Origin: Ampullaceana balthica
Lineage: Eukaryota; Mollusca; Gastropoda; Lymnaeidae
Direction of reading: 5' to 3'
NCBI GenBank assembly: GCA_944989445.1
Contig: CALYLW010000162.1
Location: 357,001 to 421,000 of the forward strand
DNA: 64,000 nucleotides
Below the pieces are notes generated by a model. The model ran no database searches. It worked only from the letters and a program-made list of their open reading frames with translations, and had not been told where the DNA came from. Below are positions 34,021 through 48,200 of the stretch, in pieces; the stretch's first letter is position 1, and each line of letters opens with the position of its first letter. A program made the position numbers and the translations under genes.

Positions 34021-35390
34021 TTTATTAATAACTTAATTTTTTTGTTACTTACATACTTTTCCCTCATATTATTATTATTTATTTAGACGTGCATACGTAA
34101 ACAAAAAGGTTTTTCTTCCTCAATTGTTGCATAGCAGAACGAATTTGCTGTGTTGCGTCACAATGCGGGAGCCTTGGAATTACCGCGACTTAACCGATTT
34201 CACGAAATAATGAATCAAAACTTAAGGGGATCTATATATGTGTTATAAAATATAATTGATCGATGATAAAAAAATTCCTTATTGATCAAACAAAAAAAAT
34301 GTTTATCAGTAATAAACAGTCATTTACATAATAGCAAAATTTAGTACCACTACAAAAATACATCTCTTAATAACAAAATTAAATCTCTTTTTCTTTGTCT
34401 ACAAGCAGCATATTCATAATAACTTTTGTAAACATCCTGTTTGTTGATGGGATTGTGTTCCCTAATTTGATCCCATTGTTCTATTAATCATTTGGATAGT
34501 ATGATTTCAATTTCCAGGAACTTCAGTATTTTATTATGTATAATCAAATGCTTGATGCAAGTTTACTAAGTGTGCTATATCCAACCACCATGAAATAGTT
34601 GTGTTTGACATCATATTAATATGGCTTATATGAGAAAAATAACAATAACGGGCCCAAAACCAAATATCTTATTAAGTTTATAAAATCTCCCAGTATTTAT
34701 TTCGTAATAAGGAAGAATTCAGTTGTCAAGTTTTTCCAAGATTCATCAATCTATAAACGATTCTATAAAACCTTAGTGAAACAAGCACAATTGTTTCAAA
34801 ATAGATATGAAGTTTGGTCTAGACTCTAGATCCATCCATTCAGCAGCCAATTTTTAAATTATATTTTTGTTAGAAAATACAACAGTATAGGCACCTGGCC
34901 CCAAACTTTTAATTATGGAAAGTTCTTAACCCAGAAATCTTTGTGTGTGCTCAGCAACTCATAAAGTTTCATCGCAATCAAAGGAATAGAATAGAAATGC
35001 ATGCATGACAAATAAACAAAGAATGAATTATATGATTTATGAAAGGGTAGTTATGACTTGAAGTTTTCAAAAGAGGCAATCTGTGTGTGATCAACCGTTT
35101 TTACAAGTTTTGTATTCAGACAGTATTCGTAATTTTTTTAATGTGCAAAGTAACCTGTGCTAAATATCTTCTTTAAAAAAAAACAAGACAATCTTAAGAG
35201 AGACAAAAAAAATAACTTTTGAAATAAAACGAACATCCATTGAAAAGTGAGAACAAGGTGACTAATCTAACGCGCAACTACAATCGGCCAACATCAACGA
35301 TCTGCACTATTCTCAAGAACAATTAAGGAGATGAATGCTTCAAATGGAGTTTCAAGAATGTCTACAAAACAGTTACGACATATTTTGTCA

Positions 35391-35540
35391 AATTTTGAAG
35401 AGTCTGCAAAAACAAATGTATTGGACAGTTTTCTAGTTAAATTTTGAAGAGTCTGCAAAAACAAATGTATTGGACAGTTTTCTAGTTAAATTTTGAAGAG
35501 TCTGCAAAAACAAATGTCTTGGACAGTTTTCTAGTTTAAA
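35391..35540 (+). repeat. three near-identical copies of a 49-bp tandem repeat
   Basis: The unit starts TTTTGAAGAGTCTGCAAAAA and ends GGACAGTTTTCTAGTTAAA; copies start at 35393, 35442 and 35491. Only one or two substitutions separate them (ATGTATTGG against ATGTCTTGG in the third), so the amplification is recent. It lies in the presumed first intron of NF-YC. Confidence 0.85.
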
Positions 35541-35744
35541 AGGAATAATTATTTGTCATAACTTAATAATTTTGTTTACGTTTTTTGTTTTAAGTCTAAA
35601 TGGTATTCTAGTTTTTTCACTCTTTAACTTTAACAATTCATAATTAATTTTATTTGAATAAATGTTAATTACAATTTTTGAAAAATTAGTTGTTTTTTTC
35701 AGCATGGAATGGATTACATGTATTGCATTTTACATTGATTTTTA

Positions 35745-35835
35745 TGGAAAAAATTGTTTCGTATAACAAGTGTTTCGCTTAACGAGTAAGACCCTGGAAC
35801 AAATTAATCTTTTTATGAGAGGTTTGACTGTATAT
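35745..35835 (-). mobile_element. Tigger/mariner-like transposon terminus
   Basis: Read on the minus strand from 35833: ACAGTCAAACCTCTCATAAA, then GTTCCAGGGTCTTACTCGTT and AAGCGAAACACTTGTTATAC. This order is typical of Tigger-like inverted repeats. The opposite end is not located. Confidence 0.5.
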
Positions 35836-36073
35836 GCATTGGTGTAACAACAAAGACACTCTCAAAATAGTGTTAAAAATTCATTAGTTAAAATTAATAA
35901 CTAATTATTATGAAATTTTTAATTTATAATTCATATTAAAGATATATTTGAAAATAAATAATCACTTATCTCCCATCACATTGATTAAAACTGAAAAGTT
36001 TGCTTTTCCCCCTATTACTATAATAGTATTAATAGTAAATGAACACTGTATAATTGTATTTTTTTATCCTCAG

Positions 36074-39000
36074 CTAATACAACTTGTCCTACAAAATACA
36101 CCTAAAAATGTCAAATGACCAAAGCTTTGCCTCTCAAAGTGGAATATCAGATCAAGCTCAACTTATGTTAGCCAACTTTTGGCCAGGAGTGATTGAAAAT
36201 ATTAAAAATCTCAGTGCTGTATGTTGTGTCATTCAATTTTTCATTGTATGGTATAATTTTGTTTCATAGAAACTAGATAAAAAAAAATTTAAAATTATAT
36301 ATATACATGTACTTTGTTTAAATTTAGTATCTATGCTTTATGTCAAACAATATGTATCTAATTTAAACTAGCTGCACTTTCAGTTATAAAAATCTTATTT
36401 TAAATAATTTACTTGAGCAGAACGACTACAAAACTCAAGAGCTTCCTTTGGCCAGAATTAAAAAAATAATGAAGCTTGATGAAGATGTGAAGGTAATTAT
36501 ACTTTAAGCTGTCATGCCCATTTCAAACTAGTTGTAACTAATGAAGATCAAGGTTTTATTTATAAATAAGTGCTATCATTTGATAAAATGTGTTGCCAAG
36601 TATTCACTGAGTCAGCTTTTTACTTTAAAAATTAAAAAAAACATTTTGCAGATGATAAGTGCTGAGGCTCCTGTTTTATTTGCCAAAGCTGCAGAAATAT
36701 TTGTTAGTGAGCTTTCTTTACGGGCATGGATTCATACGGAAGATAATAAGCGTAGAACTTTACAGGTAAGATATTTATCTCTGCACCCCACCCCCAATTT
36801 TTTATATTATTTTAGTATTAATTTTGATAATCATTTATTATTCTAAATGGTGCACCATTGAGGATATATATGTATCTGAAAATGTTTTAACATTGAAAGA
36901 TTTGCAATAAAAAGAATATTGTTTTTCACAAGAGATAAATTGCTATCATTCTTTATACAACAGCGAAATGATATTGCCATGGCTATCTCAAAATTTGATC
37001 AGTTCGATTTTTTGATTGATATTGTGCCAAGAGAGGAGCTGAAGCCAAGTAAACGTCAAGTATGTAGTCTTAACTTGTTACCTTCTAAATACAACAACAA
37101 TTAATAAATAATTGTTTAACTGTACTCGCTATCAAGCTTTATTTAATTTTAATATAATTGACTTATCAAAACTCTTTTTTTTTAAATTTAAATTTTACAT
37201 TGGAAAAAAAATTACAAGGAAAAAGAAAACACAAAAGCGCAGAAATGTTTCTCAAAATATATTTTTTGGGCTCAAACCTTTATTTTATTCAATACACTGA
37301 CTTGTGTGTCTTCTATGAATCTTGTGAGCTAATTTAAACCCATTTTTTATAAGCTAGAGACTTTAAACTTGGTACACATATTCATCTTTGATGAAGATTC
37401 ATTGAAACAATAAATTGAATTTACATGGACTTGAACTGAATACTGTTTGATCGTACAACTCCATTTTTTGTCAAACCTTGATTAAGTTTTGTATTCACTT
37501 TTTTTATTTAGTTATTATTATTATTATAGAAAGCTCAAAAATGATTGAGCCTAGCATCTATCTCAAGAGGGCAGTAATTAACATTTAAAATTTAAAAAAA
37601 TCATGAATAATTTGTATACCATATATTTGCAAATAAAAGACATGTCTTATACCTACACAAAAAATGTGTACAACTACGGTGTCTTATATTTAGGTGCATC
37701 TTATGTAAAATATTTTTTAACGAACTGTCAAAACCTGCCAACTGCATAGATCTGGCATTTATTGGTCAAATAAAATGTATTACATACATATGACGGGTAA
37801 TAAAAGATTGGACATATTTTCAAATATAATAAACGAAAGGAAACCACTTCTTATAATTTGTTCAGTGTGACAGATGGCTAGGCAGTATTTTAGTTATGTA
37901 GTTTTTGTTTATATAAATCACCTCAACCCACATGGGTGTGTCTTATAATTGGGTGCATCTTATATGCACAAAAATACCTCAGTTGTTTTAGTATAATGAG
38001 ACGTGAACTAAAATTTAGTGTTATAACTTTATGGTTTAGAGTTGAAATTTCAATTGTTACTTCAAGCTTTCAAACCCAACAAATTTTTTTAAAATTCAAT
38101 ATTTTTTTATAGTTTAGACTTTACACTATCTAAAATTTATTTTAAGATGAGTAAGCAGCAACAGCTTAACTAATGTGGCTAAAGAAAAAAAATGTCTTAA
38201 GAAATTTTTTTAAAGTTTGATTTGTTTCTTTAGAGGGAGAACCTAAACTATGCTGTGGTAAAAAGAAATGAGATACAAAAATAACAGCAGCATTATTTTT
38301 TTTTATTGTTTCAAGTTTAAATGAAATCTTATTAAATGCTAAATAAATATATTAATTTCCTATTTTACAATTTGCCAGTACTTTACTAATAAATAACTTG
38401 TATAGCAAGTCTTTTTTTTTCTTTTTATAATTAAATGTTAATCAAAGAGGCTATCCTTTAAAGATTTAATTTTAGCAGCATTTTAATTTTGTGGGGTATC
38501 TGAGATAGTCAATAAATTTTTCATGCTATTAAGTGGAAAATTTGAAAAAAGTAATTAGACTGGTCCTACCTGAATAAAAATGAAAATATTTAGTAAATGT
38601 ATCACATGTTATGTTTTACATGTAATCTATAATTGCATACTTATAACATATTTTTTTACTTCTTCTGACAATTAATGAAAAAAGGATGAACTTGGCAGAG
38701 GTGGAGGTTCGCTCCCTGAGCAAATTCAATACTACTTACAGTTAGCTCAACAACAGTCCCAGCAAGCACAACAAACTCAGGTACAGCAGCAAACACAGCA
38801 ACAGACTCAGGTATATATTTCTATGATTATTAGCTCAACTTATCACCTAATGATTAGCTGCTAAAACTTGAAAAGGTTGGGCCTTTTTTTAAAGTGCATA
38901 TTGTCACAGGGCATAGGTTGATGTATCATACAGAATGGGACTACGATAAAGCTTTTAAATAAAATACATAGGTTGAGGATGTTAATGAAGATGTTGTTTT

Positions 39001-42000
39001 TTTTATTTAAATTATGTACTCATTACAGCATTTTTCATAATTGGTGAGAGAGAAATTCAACAATTTCTTTGACAGAATTTTATTTCCTGAACTAACATGA
39101 TAATTTGTTTTGATAAAAATGAAGTTTTGTGATAGACTATGATATCGAGCTAATTTCCCAAGGATGATTTTACTATTGATTGTAGTTGTGCTTATAAATT
39201 TGAAATATCGTATATATAGGTGCAGGTCACCCAGGCAGCATCAACATTACAACAAATTCAACACACCCCAGTTCAGCAAGCAACAGTTACAGCTAATGCC
39301 CAAAATACAGCAGTTCAACTGTCAGGTAAATAAAATGAAATATTATTGTAATGAAACCCTTATGTCTTATTTTTTGTTAGTAATTTTCTAATAGTGATCT
39401 TAAATGTATTTGCTTTACAGAGTTATAAATGTAATTGCATTAATAAGACCCTGGCCTTTTTTTCTTGAAATAAGTGAAGGAAACTTTGTGTTTTATGTTC
39501 ATTCAAACAAAAAAATTTTTTAACAGTTTTGGTTGGAAGACTTTCAAAAAGCAATATTAACATCTCCCCTTTTGTCTTGCTTTATTTGCAAATATTTTAT
39601 TTTTAAAAAATGCATATCCAAGATTGCTAAATTTTTGTTGACTTTTAAAATATACCTTAGTTGTTAATCTTCTTACTAAATCCATTACTCCAATAAATAG
39701 CCATAAAAAGTAAAGATGAATATGATCCTGAACCAAAGTCCACTAAACCATTATCATTTTCAACTTAAAACATAATATGTATCAGTATAAGATTGGAGAA
39801 TTGTGTACCCAGTGTAAATCTTAGTAACCTCACGCTCCTGAAATGCTTTGATTAATCTACTAAAAGTTAAAACTATCAATCTAATTTTTTAGGTGGTCAG
39901 ATTATCCAGCAACCCTTCCAGTTACAGGTAGGTCAGAAAACTGGGAAAAATTAAATCAGTTTTAGAAAATTTAATTAACGTTTTTAGTTTGCACCTTCTT
40001 TTTCTAAAAAGATACCAAAAAAAACAACACATTTTTCATTATTTTCATAATTTAAATATGATGAAGGTCTATATAATGTATCTTATCTAAAATCTTTTTG
40101 CTACATTACAAAATAGATATTGTACTATATCTCTCTCATTGAAACAAAATATTATTCCTTTTATATTATTGTTTGTTCAATATTAAAAGTTGATGCCATA
40201 ACTATAACCAAATCAATGTTCATTCAGTCTCCTCAGCAACAAGTCATTCAACTTCCACAAGTTCAGCAGGTTGTGTCACCCATCCAGAGCACAGTTATAC
40301 ATCAGCTACAGCAACAACAACACCCACAGCAGCTTCAGTCTCAAGCTCAACAGCAGCAGCCCACAACACAGGTGTTCCAACAAGTCTTAACAGCTTCCGG
40401 TCAGGTTGAAAGTATTCCAGTAAGATTACAAAATTTACATTTGGTTTTATTTGTTCTAAATGAAGTGTATCATCTAATTTTCTATTGTCATTTTTTAAGG
40501 ATCCTAAATATTTAAATTGACATACTTTTTCTAGTGTAAAGTATTCTGTTAATATTTTTCTTTTGGCATTATCAATAATTTTTTTTTAAACTTCCAACCT
40601 TACTTGCAGTGATCCAATGAAAACTTGATTTCTCTTAGATAATATTTAACCAACAAATGTAAATACTAAAAAGTTGGGTAAAATATAATGGGGAATACAA
40701 TCTTGAAGTTGTGTGTAAAAATGTACTTGGTGATTGAAAAGAGTGCTTCTTAGTTGTGATTCTAATGCTGTCAAAAGCCACATGGAGTTAGTGTACTGGA
40801 ACATTATATTTTAGAACAATCCTATATTCATTGCTTTAATCATTTGTACTTGTTTACCTTGGTAAGTTTTTCCTAATTGTATAGTTCTATTAGAATTTGG
40901 TTATGAACGTTTCCACCTGGTGAGTTCTAAGTAACATTATTTAATTTTATGTGGGAACTCACTGCTGCTGTCTGTCATCTCTTTTCCTGATGCAAAGTCT
41001 GTGAGTGGGATACCATTATAATTGCTTTCTTTACATAGGCTCTACTTATCAGTAGTGGTCATTAAAAAACTGTCCCCCAAAATATTCACAAATTAATTTT
41101 AAAAATGAAACATTTAATTTTCATCTTTATTCAGTTCAAAACTCTCATTTAATGTGTAGACAGTAATGAAAATATTTTAACTTTCACAGATTCAATTGAC
41201 TGCACAACAATTACAAAGTTTACAGTTACAACTGCAAAACAAAATAGCTGGTCAACAAATTGTTGTGCAAACTCAGCAAGATCCTAATGTACAGTTTTCA
41301 CCAGCTCAGGTATTTCAAAAATTAATGTTGAATATTAAAATTTGATTTCTCAGTGTCCCTAAATTCTTTAGGATAATTTTGCAATGTTTCAAACACTGCA
41401 TAATTGGTAAATTTATCAGCAGTCAAACAAACCTCCATTGTTTTCAAAGATTAGAAATTCTCAAGCTGCATTTGATGGAGAACATTAGGTGAAATGCTTA
41501 AGAAGATAACTTCTTTCTTTATACGCTCCTGCAGATTCACATTTCAATATTAAAAAAGGGGATGCTACAACACTCTTGACCAGGCATATAAAATTGAAGA
41601 TCTGCTGATGGTGAAATGTATCACATTGTCATTCTTGCTTTCACAGACACAACTAACCGATGTCATTGGTATATCTCGCAAATTATTTGCGGATGACATA
41701 GCTTTACAAGAGTTTTTACCCAGATCTATGGAGCTATGCTTCCACTGTTCACGCTGTTGAAGACTGCTGTCTTGTTGTAAAATCATGGATGGCATCAAAC
41801 AGATTAAAGTTAAACAATGATAAGACTGAAGCGATTATTTGTGGCTCTGATGCTAATCTTTGGAAAGTAGCCATACCATCGATGAAATTTGGCACTTCTG
41901 ACATCCCTTTGTCCAAAAGCGTCAGAGATCTCAGCTTCTGTATTGACATTAATGCTTTGCTTGCAAAGTTCCACCTCTGAGCTGCAATTTTGACATGCCT

Positions 42001-42637
42001 ACTCTTGACTATTCAGCATAGCAAATACTCTTTTTTTTCCTATAAATTCGCCAACTATTCAACAGAACTAACTTCAACCTCATCCTCAACTCTTACTCCC
42101 CCCCCCCTCCCGCAGTTCTCAATTATTCAACTACTTCCTTGTTTATTGACCTTTTCTTTCTAACTGAAGTTAGATTGCCAAAATACCTACACAACCCAAA
42201 ATTCTAGGAACAAACCAATTAATTTAATTTCACAAAACAAAATAACATTTAGCCATGCATTTGTCCAAATGTATGTAATAATTTTTTGGTTTTCGTTCAT
42301 TATAAATTGCCGATAATTAAGTCATGTCCCATGTGTTTCCATTGCAAACCTCCACTCAAACTTTTTAAATAAAAAAGGTTAGTTAAAAATTGAAACTAAT
42401 TATTTTGAGATATGTGAAGAGGATACTCGAATACATTATTCTCTTATTCAGAAGCTTTATAAGCATTGCAAATAATTCTTTTATCATGAATAATTAGTAA
42501 CTTTTATCATTTTGTCAGACTCGACTCATGAAAATCCCTAATATCTGTATTTCCACCAGATGTACCAACTCCAACAAGGACAACAGCAAATCTTCATCCA
42601 GTCAGATGATCATACTGATGGGGGAACAGATTCTTAG
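36074..42637 (+). CDS. NFYC: nuclear transcription factor Y subunit gamma (CCAAT-binding, histone-fold subunit)
   Basis: Coding exons 36108-36218 (exon from 36074), 36421-36492, 36652-36765, 36964-37059, 38685-38810, 39220-39325, 39893-39927, 40228-40419, 41190-41309 and 42560-42637 (TAG) join in phase to about 349 residues; human NF-YC has 335. NF-YC pairs with NF-YB through an H2A-like histone fold, and the pair recruits NF-YA to bind CCAAT boxes. The fold is nearly identical to the vertebrate one: [79 protein letters not shown] (about residues 44-127). A long Q-rich activation region follows, with QYYLQLAQQ, the conserved [16 protein letters not shown] and an acidic end [11 protein letters not shown]. 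The acceptor of the sixth exon could also be used six bases later (39226). The upstream non-coding exon is not identified. Confidence 0.96.
37605..37985. mobile_element. MITE-like insertion in an NF-YC intron
   Basis: The right end TCTTATAATTGGGTGCATCT-TATATGC and the left part with CATATATTTGCAAATAAAAG...GTCTTATAC, GGTGCATCTTATGTAAAATA show the inverted 'GTCTTATA...GGTGC-TCTTATAT' pattern of a widespread nonautonomous DNA transposon. Exact borders and target duplication are unclear. Confidence 0.4.
41520..41985 (+). pseudogene. LINE reverse-transcriptase fragment (CR1/Jockey-like) in the last NF-YC intron
   Basis: Switching frames, one reads [16 protein letters not shown] with the FADD catalytic block (about 41660-41705), then in the frame 41789-41980 [16 protein letters not shown] and [15 protein letters not shown] ([12 protein letters not shown]), the usual order after the active site. 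Frameshifts and stops break it up. Confidence 0.6.
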
Positions 42638-43900
42638 AAAGTGCTTTCAAAATTTAAGATACCAACTATTGATTTTGAAGAGATATATAATTGGGGCCAA
42701 GAGAAGTTTACATTTCTTAGGAATACTTCCTTCTTTACCAGATGTTTGTCCTTTTTACTCTGAATGGTTGATATTTGGTCTTAAGTTAACACTCTATGTT
42801 CAGCTACAATTTTGAATAATTTTGAGTATTATTTCTCTCTTTTGTTTTAAAATTTTTTTAAATAAACAATTCAAGTTGTCATTAAAGAATATAAAACAAA
42901 AATTGTATAGCGATGCTCAAAAGCTAGAAGGAAGGATAAATGCACAGAAGGTGGTAATAGGTTTTGTGATAATCTCAGGGGCACTGTGTTGTGTGTGCTG
43001 ACCACGATAAAGAAAATGGTGTTTTGACAGTGCCAATGGTATTTCTAATTTGGGTTTCAGGTTATGTTGTATAATGGCTAATCTATTGCTCCTGTAGAAG
43101 CGTGAGTTTCAGTGAAATAAACCCTATTGCGTTTTGAAAATTTAAAAGCTGTAGTGGACTGAACATTGTACAAATGAATCAATTTTACAGTTGTTCAGCT
43201 TAAAATTTTTTTATTCTGCTCTATTATTTATTGTATATTTTGGTAATAATTATTTAACAGGGCATATCCAACTTTTGACTCAAAATCACTTTAGACTGAT
43301 TGAAATTTGATTTATCATTGTTAATTCTGTCTTTAAATGTTGTCACATATTGGATAAGTGTGAATGCTCTTTTGATTGGATTGGAAATAATGCTCCTATC
43401 TTATTTCTTTGTTATGCGTCTGACATTTTTGTAAATATTTGATGTAAGTTTTTATTGACATGATCCATATAAAATGCTTTTGTGAATAATGTTGACATTT
43501 ACTAGCGAGCATTCTCAATGGCATTTAGTAATCTGCCCAACGACAATTAAACTAAAACGTTTAGTTTCAGTTGTGCCTTGATTTCATTTTGTCAAGAAAG
43601 TTTGTTTTCTTTTCAGAAATGAAGTTAAAAGCCATTTTTAATTAAATTTGAGAAGCGAGACAATATAGTTTTTTAATAGATTATTTTAAAAGAAGGAATG
43701 CAATGTTTTGTTTGTATTATGAGCCATTTCTATTTAATTCTTACAAATAAAAAATATGCTATGCATTGTAAATATTTTGTAGCAATCTCTTTCCAAGTTT
43801 TTCTATTTTTATTTGTCTTAGTTTTATGTTATAACAAAACACTGAAATTTTTGCTCTTAGGATTATTGGTAAAAAATAATAATAATATTTTATAATGTGT
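42638..43900 (+). other. NF-YC 3' UTR and downstream gap
   Basis: No coding likeness after the stop. AATAAA signals at 42861-42866 and about 43120 and 43745 are candidate transcript ends. Confidence 0.4.
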
Positions 43901-44431
43901 TCTCATTCATTTATCTACAATGTGGTGAACTGATAATTTAATTTGCTTTCTAATTCATATCTCACCTTTCTCAGAAAGAATAGGAATTAACGTCTCAATG
44001 AAATTATTAAATGTTAGATTCTTCAAGAGCTAAAAACTTGTTACAAAAATTAAAATTCAAGCAGCAGATTAGAGTCCTAATTAATTAATATGTTAATGGT
44101 TAGCAAGTCAACTAAGGAAAATTCAGTAGATATAATATATTTCAGTGAGCTAATTTATTCATTTAACGAACTATTAAAATATATTTAATACTGCTCATAA
44201 TTTGGCTAAAAGCATAGAATTCAGCTTTAGTTTTATGAATTTTATGTATATGAAAACTATTTATTGAATTATTTTATTTACAGAATGAAATATTCAAATT
44301 GAAAAATTTGTTAAAAACAACTACAATTCCTTATCAACAACTATAATTATCTAGCTATTAGATTCTAAAATTCGGTCAAATAATTGTTGAAAACTAAAGA
44401 ATATTTATTGTATAGTTAAGTTCCCTTTTCA

Positions 44432-44675
44432 GACCATGCTGGTCTATGGGGCAAGTGAAGCGGTGTGCACAAATTTCTATAGCCATGGCGTACTAGGGAA
44501 TTGTGTGCCTAGCACAATGCCCAGCCGCCTTTACTTTACCCCAACTATTGTCAGGTACTCATCAGAGCTAGGTGGACTCAGGGACGCCTTTAGCCAAGAA
44601 AAGGGCCCCTGCCTTCACAGGGATTCGAACCTGTATGCGAACTGAGCACGCTGCCGGTCGACCACCACACCCCTA
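44432..44675 (-). mobile_element. tRNA-derived SINE, copy 3, diverged
   Basis: Minus strand: GGTGTGGTGGTCGACCGGCAG (box A type), then AGGTTCGAATCC (box B), GTGAAGGC, CCTGAGTCCACCTAGCTC, and the body shared with copies 1, 2 and 4, ending near CAGACCATGCTGGTCT (44432). Confidence 0.75.
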
Positions 44676-45234
44676 AAATATTTATAAAGATCTTGAAACA
44701 ATTAATTTTTGTGTTTAGAAAAAGAACTAATGGCATTATATACACCCCCTGATAAAGTTTATAAACACAAAAAATTAATAATAAAGCTCTATTGTTAAAT
44801 CAGTTTATTTTCAAATCAAAGATCAAGATAGCCATAATCCAATGAATATATGGGTGAATTAAAACACTTCGAGTTGATGAGAGTTAAAGATGCAGCATTT
44901 TGTGAAATTCTCACGAGGGTCCATGGTAGGCCCCGATAAATGAAACTAGAATCACAAATGGCAAAGCAAGCCTAAATTCACTAGTTGATATATTTGGCTT
45001 GGTCATCAAAACACAATATGATATTATTAATCACTTTGCAAAGTTTACAATATCATATCATTTTAATATGTCACAAATAAAAGCTTAATAATAATCTCTA
45101 AGAAAAAACTCAGATATAAAGATGTCAAAAAAAAGTTTAAGCATAAAACCTCACGTTCTCAATTATTGAATTGTAAAATTTTTTCAATCAGTAACAATAA
45201 ACTAAATCAAAGAAGATGCAGCCCTTATGAAATG

Positions 45235-48200
45235 TTAGATATTCCTAAGATATGCCTGCAAATCATTACCATTAACAACAGCATGATCTGAACCTCTGAT
45301 GTCACTATCACCATGCTTGTGAGATGTATAAAATCTTAAATCATTCATGACCAGGGCTTTTTTCAATACATCGGGGATAGGTAATAATTTAGCATTCCTT
45401 TGCAAATTGGGTGCCAGCATTTGACGAACAAGCAATAAGCACTGAGTTGTAAGAGATTGTGGGCTTCTTTCAAATTCAAGGTTATGGCCCAAAGGAAGGG
45501 GTACATCCTTTGTAATTCTGCCACCTGCTCGAATGAGTGTCTGTAAGGTTTCCATCTCTGAATGAAGAGCTGCAGTGTAGACGGAAGTTTTCCCTGGAAA
45601 TAAAAAAACAGTTTAATATGGACATTTGGTTAATAAGGAATTATTTAATATTCCAAATCACAGTTTAATAAAAATGTTAGCAATAAATCTTTGTTTAGAT
45701 TAATTAATCTTCTTGATAGATTTTCATCTAAATATATTTACTTTAAATAAGATTAAAATCTGATGTAATGTTTAGACTTTGTGATGAAGTTAGAAGATCA
45801 AAGTTTTAATGATTAATGAGGCACTGAGTTATAGCTTTGAAATACAACACAACAGCAATCTAAAACAACGCTCAAATAAACATAAGGATAAAACACACTT
45901 TAATTCCATTTGCAAGAACAAACACAAATAAAAATGCCAGACTTGATATAAACCATGGATAAATGTAGTACACAATAATCTTCTTGTAAAGAAATAGTGT
46001 CTGTATTAAATAAAATAATATAAGATAAATTAAGTTACCTTCAGAGTTCCTTGCATTGACATTGGCTCCAGCTTTAATAAGAAAATATGCAGAATAGCCA
46101 TGATTGTAAGATACGGCAGTATATAAAGGGGTAACTCCATAGCAATTTACACCTTCTATTGGAACACCTTTCTTAAGTAAAAGCTGAAATTATACCAAAA
46201 ATTTTTAATTATAAATATACATGTATTTTTAAAAACGCAATAAAATCTGAAGAGTGTAATTAAAACACTTTGTTAAATTCAACAAATTTTTCTCTTTGCG
46301 ATAACACAAAAATTTTAATATGTCACATCTGATGTTATGTGACACTCATATGGATGGACAAAGACACATTCCCCAGTAGGGGGCGGGTCCTTTGGCAAGT
46401 CAAGTTTTTGGGGCAACTGATATTATACATCCCAACTGAGGGGAACCAAGTCATTATTGGTCATACAGGATCTCAAGTTTCGTTCATAGTTAGAATGGGA
46501 CACTCATCATTATCAACAGTGTAGCAACATCCTGTATGAGGTCCACATTCTTTACCCTCCAGTGTTTTGGTGTAAGTCCTTCTCTACATTGTCAATCCAT
46601 CTCAGTCTTGTTTGAGGCGTGAGCTGCTTGACCCTAACTTTAACTCTATAGACTCATTTTTCCAGGACCCTCTTGTGTCCTTTCAAGTGCACTTCAACTT
46701 TTATAATTCATGCCTCTTTGAACAAATGATATGATTCTTCTTTTTATCACCATTAGGTGATCTGAAAGTTTGAACATCTTTATGTCGAAGCAATGCCTCG
46801 AATCAATGAGTACATGTTCTAAAAAGTTACTGACATGATTCCAATAATATGTTATGTTATTAATTGATTTTTAATTGCTTGTGGAAAACATAAAGGTCTC
46901 ATATGTCATGGTATTTTCCATTTTAGCAATTGTTTGGGGACGCATGCATGTTTGGTTTTTGTAAATTATTGTTTATTTTTATGGGAATTGATTAAACTCT
47001 TGAGTTAAATCTAGAATTGCAGTGGGGGCATTGGTCGAGTCTATAACTGGTAGAAAGGGACGTGCACTAAATTATTATGTTACTTAGTTTATCCACAGGT
47101 AAGAAGATTATTTTATGTTAAGCACTTTACGCACCAATGATCAGCTGTAATGAAATGACAAATGACAGTGACATGTAAGGCTTTTGGATTTAGAGTTTCA
47201 GCAGACAGTTGTGCTGTGTTATTTCTTAGCAGAAAGATGTCCTAAGAATATGTTGGCTATATCAAAACTAATTCAGTTACCCCTATTCCCATTTACTACA
47301 AGACTCCAGCATGCACACATAGGAAGGTCCCTGTGTCAACCATGAAATTTTTGTTGTCCAAATTGAAAAATGGAAAACTTTATAGGCTTTGTCATATAAT
47401 GGTGGAAATCTATTAATAGAACACCTGGGTATTCAGTTGGAACAACCGCATTGATTGAATATCGAATTCTGTTTTGACTTGTCTCTAGAGATCTTTGATA
47501 ATTCTGTTAATTTGAGTCAGGTTGGTGGACTTGGCTGAGACAAAAGATTTGCTTAGATTTTTAATATACAATAAATTTTTTGTTGAAAATGTATTGTTAC
47601 TTAATATATTTATGGTGAAAAACATTGATTTACAAAAACTTATCTAAAAATAGAAACATTAAAAAAATGAGTTGTATGCATAAGTTTATGATGTAAAAGT
47701 GCCTATTTAGCAGGTTATGCGAGTTTTCCTATACTTGTGAAACTAATAGATCTCTAAACATGTTTAAATTTAATTAATTACAACCACAAATAATATTTGT
47801 CTTGTCTTGTCTTATCTATACAGAAGCTCCTTCTATTACGTCTATGCAGAGGATTATTGCATCCACAGACCATGCCGGTCTGTTGGCAAGTGATGTAGCG
47901 TTCACAGGCCACGGCTACGAGGGTTCCACGCATTATCCAGCCGCCTTTGTTTCCCTAACTAGTGTTAGGTACTCATTCGAAGCTGGGTGGACTCGGGGAC
48001 ACTCTTGGCCCTGGGAACAAATCCCTGCCTTCACAGATTCAAACCCGTGACCATCATACGCCAGCCAAGAGTACATGCCACTCGACCACCGTGCCCCATT
48101 TTTAGAGCGAATAAAAAAGAGTTGCATTTCACACACTATAAAGATTTAATACAAAGTGAAACAAGAAAATTCTGAATTCTAGATATTACTCACATCTATT

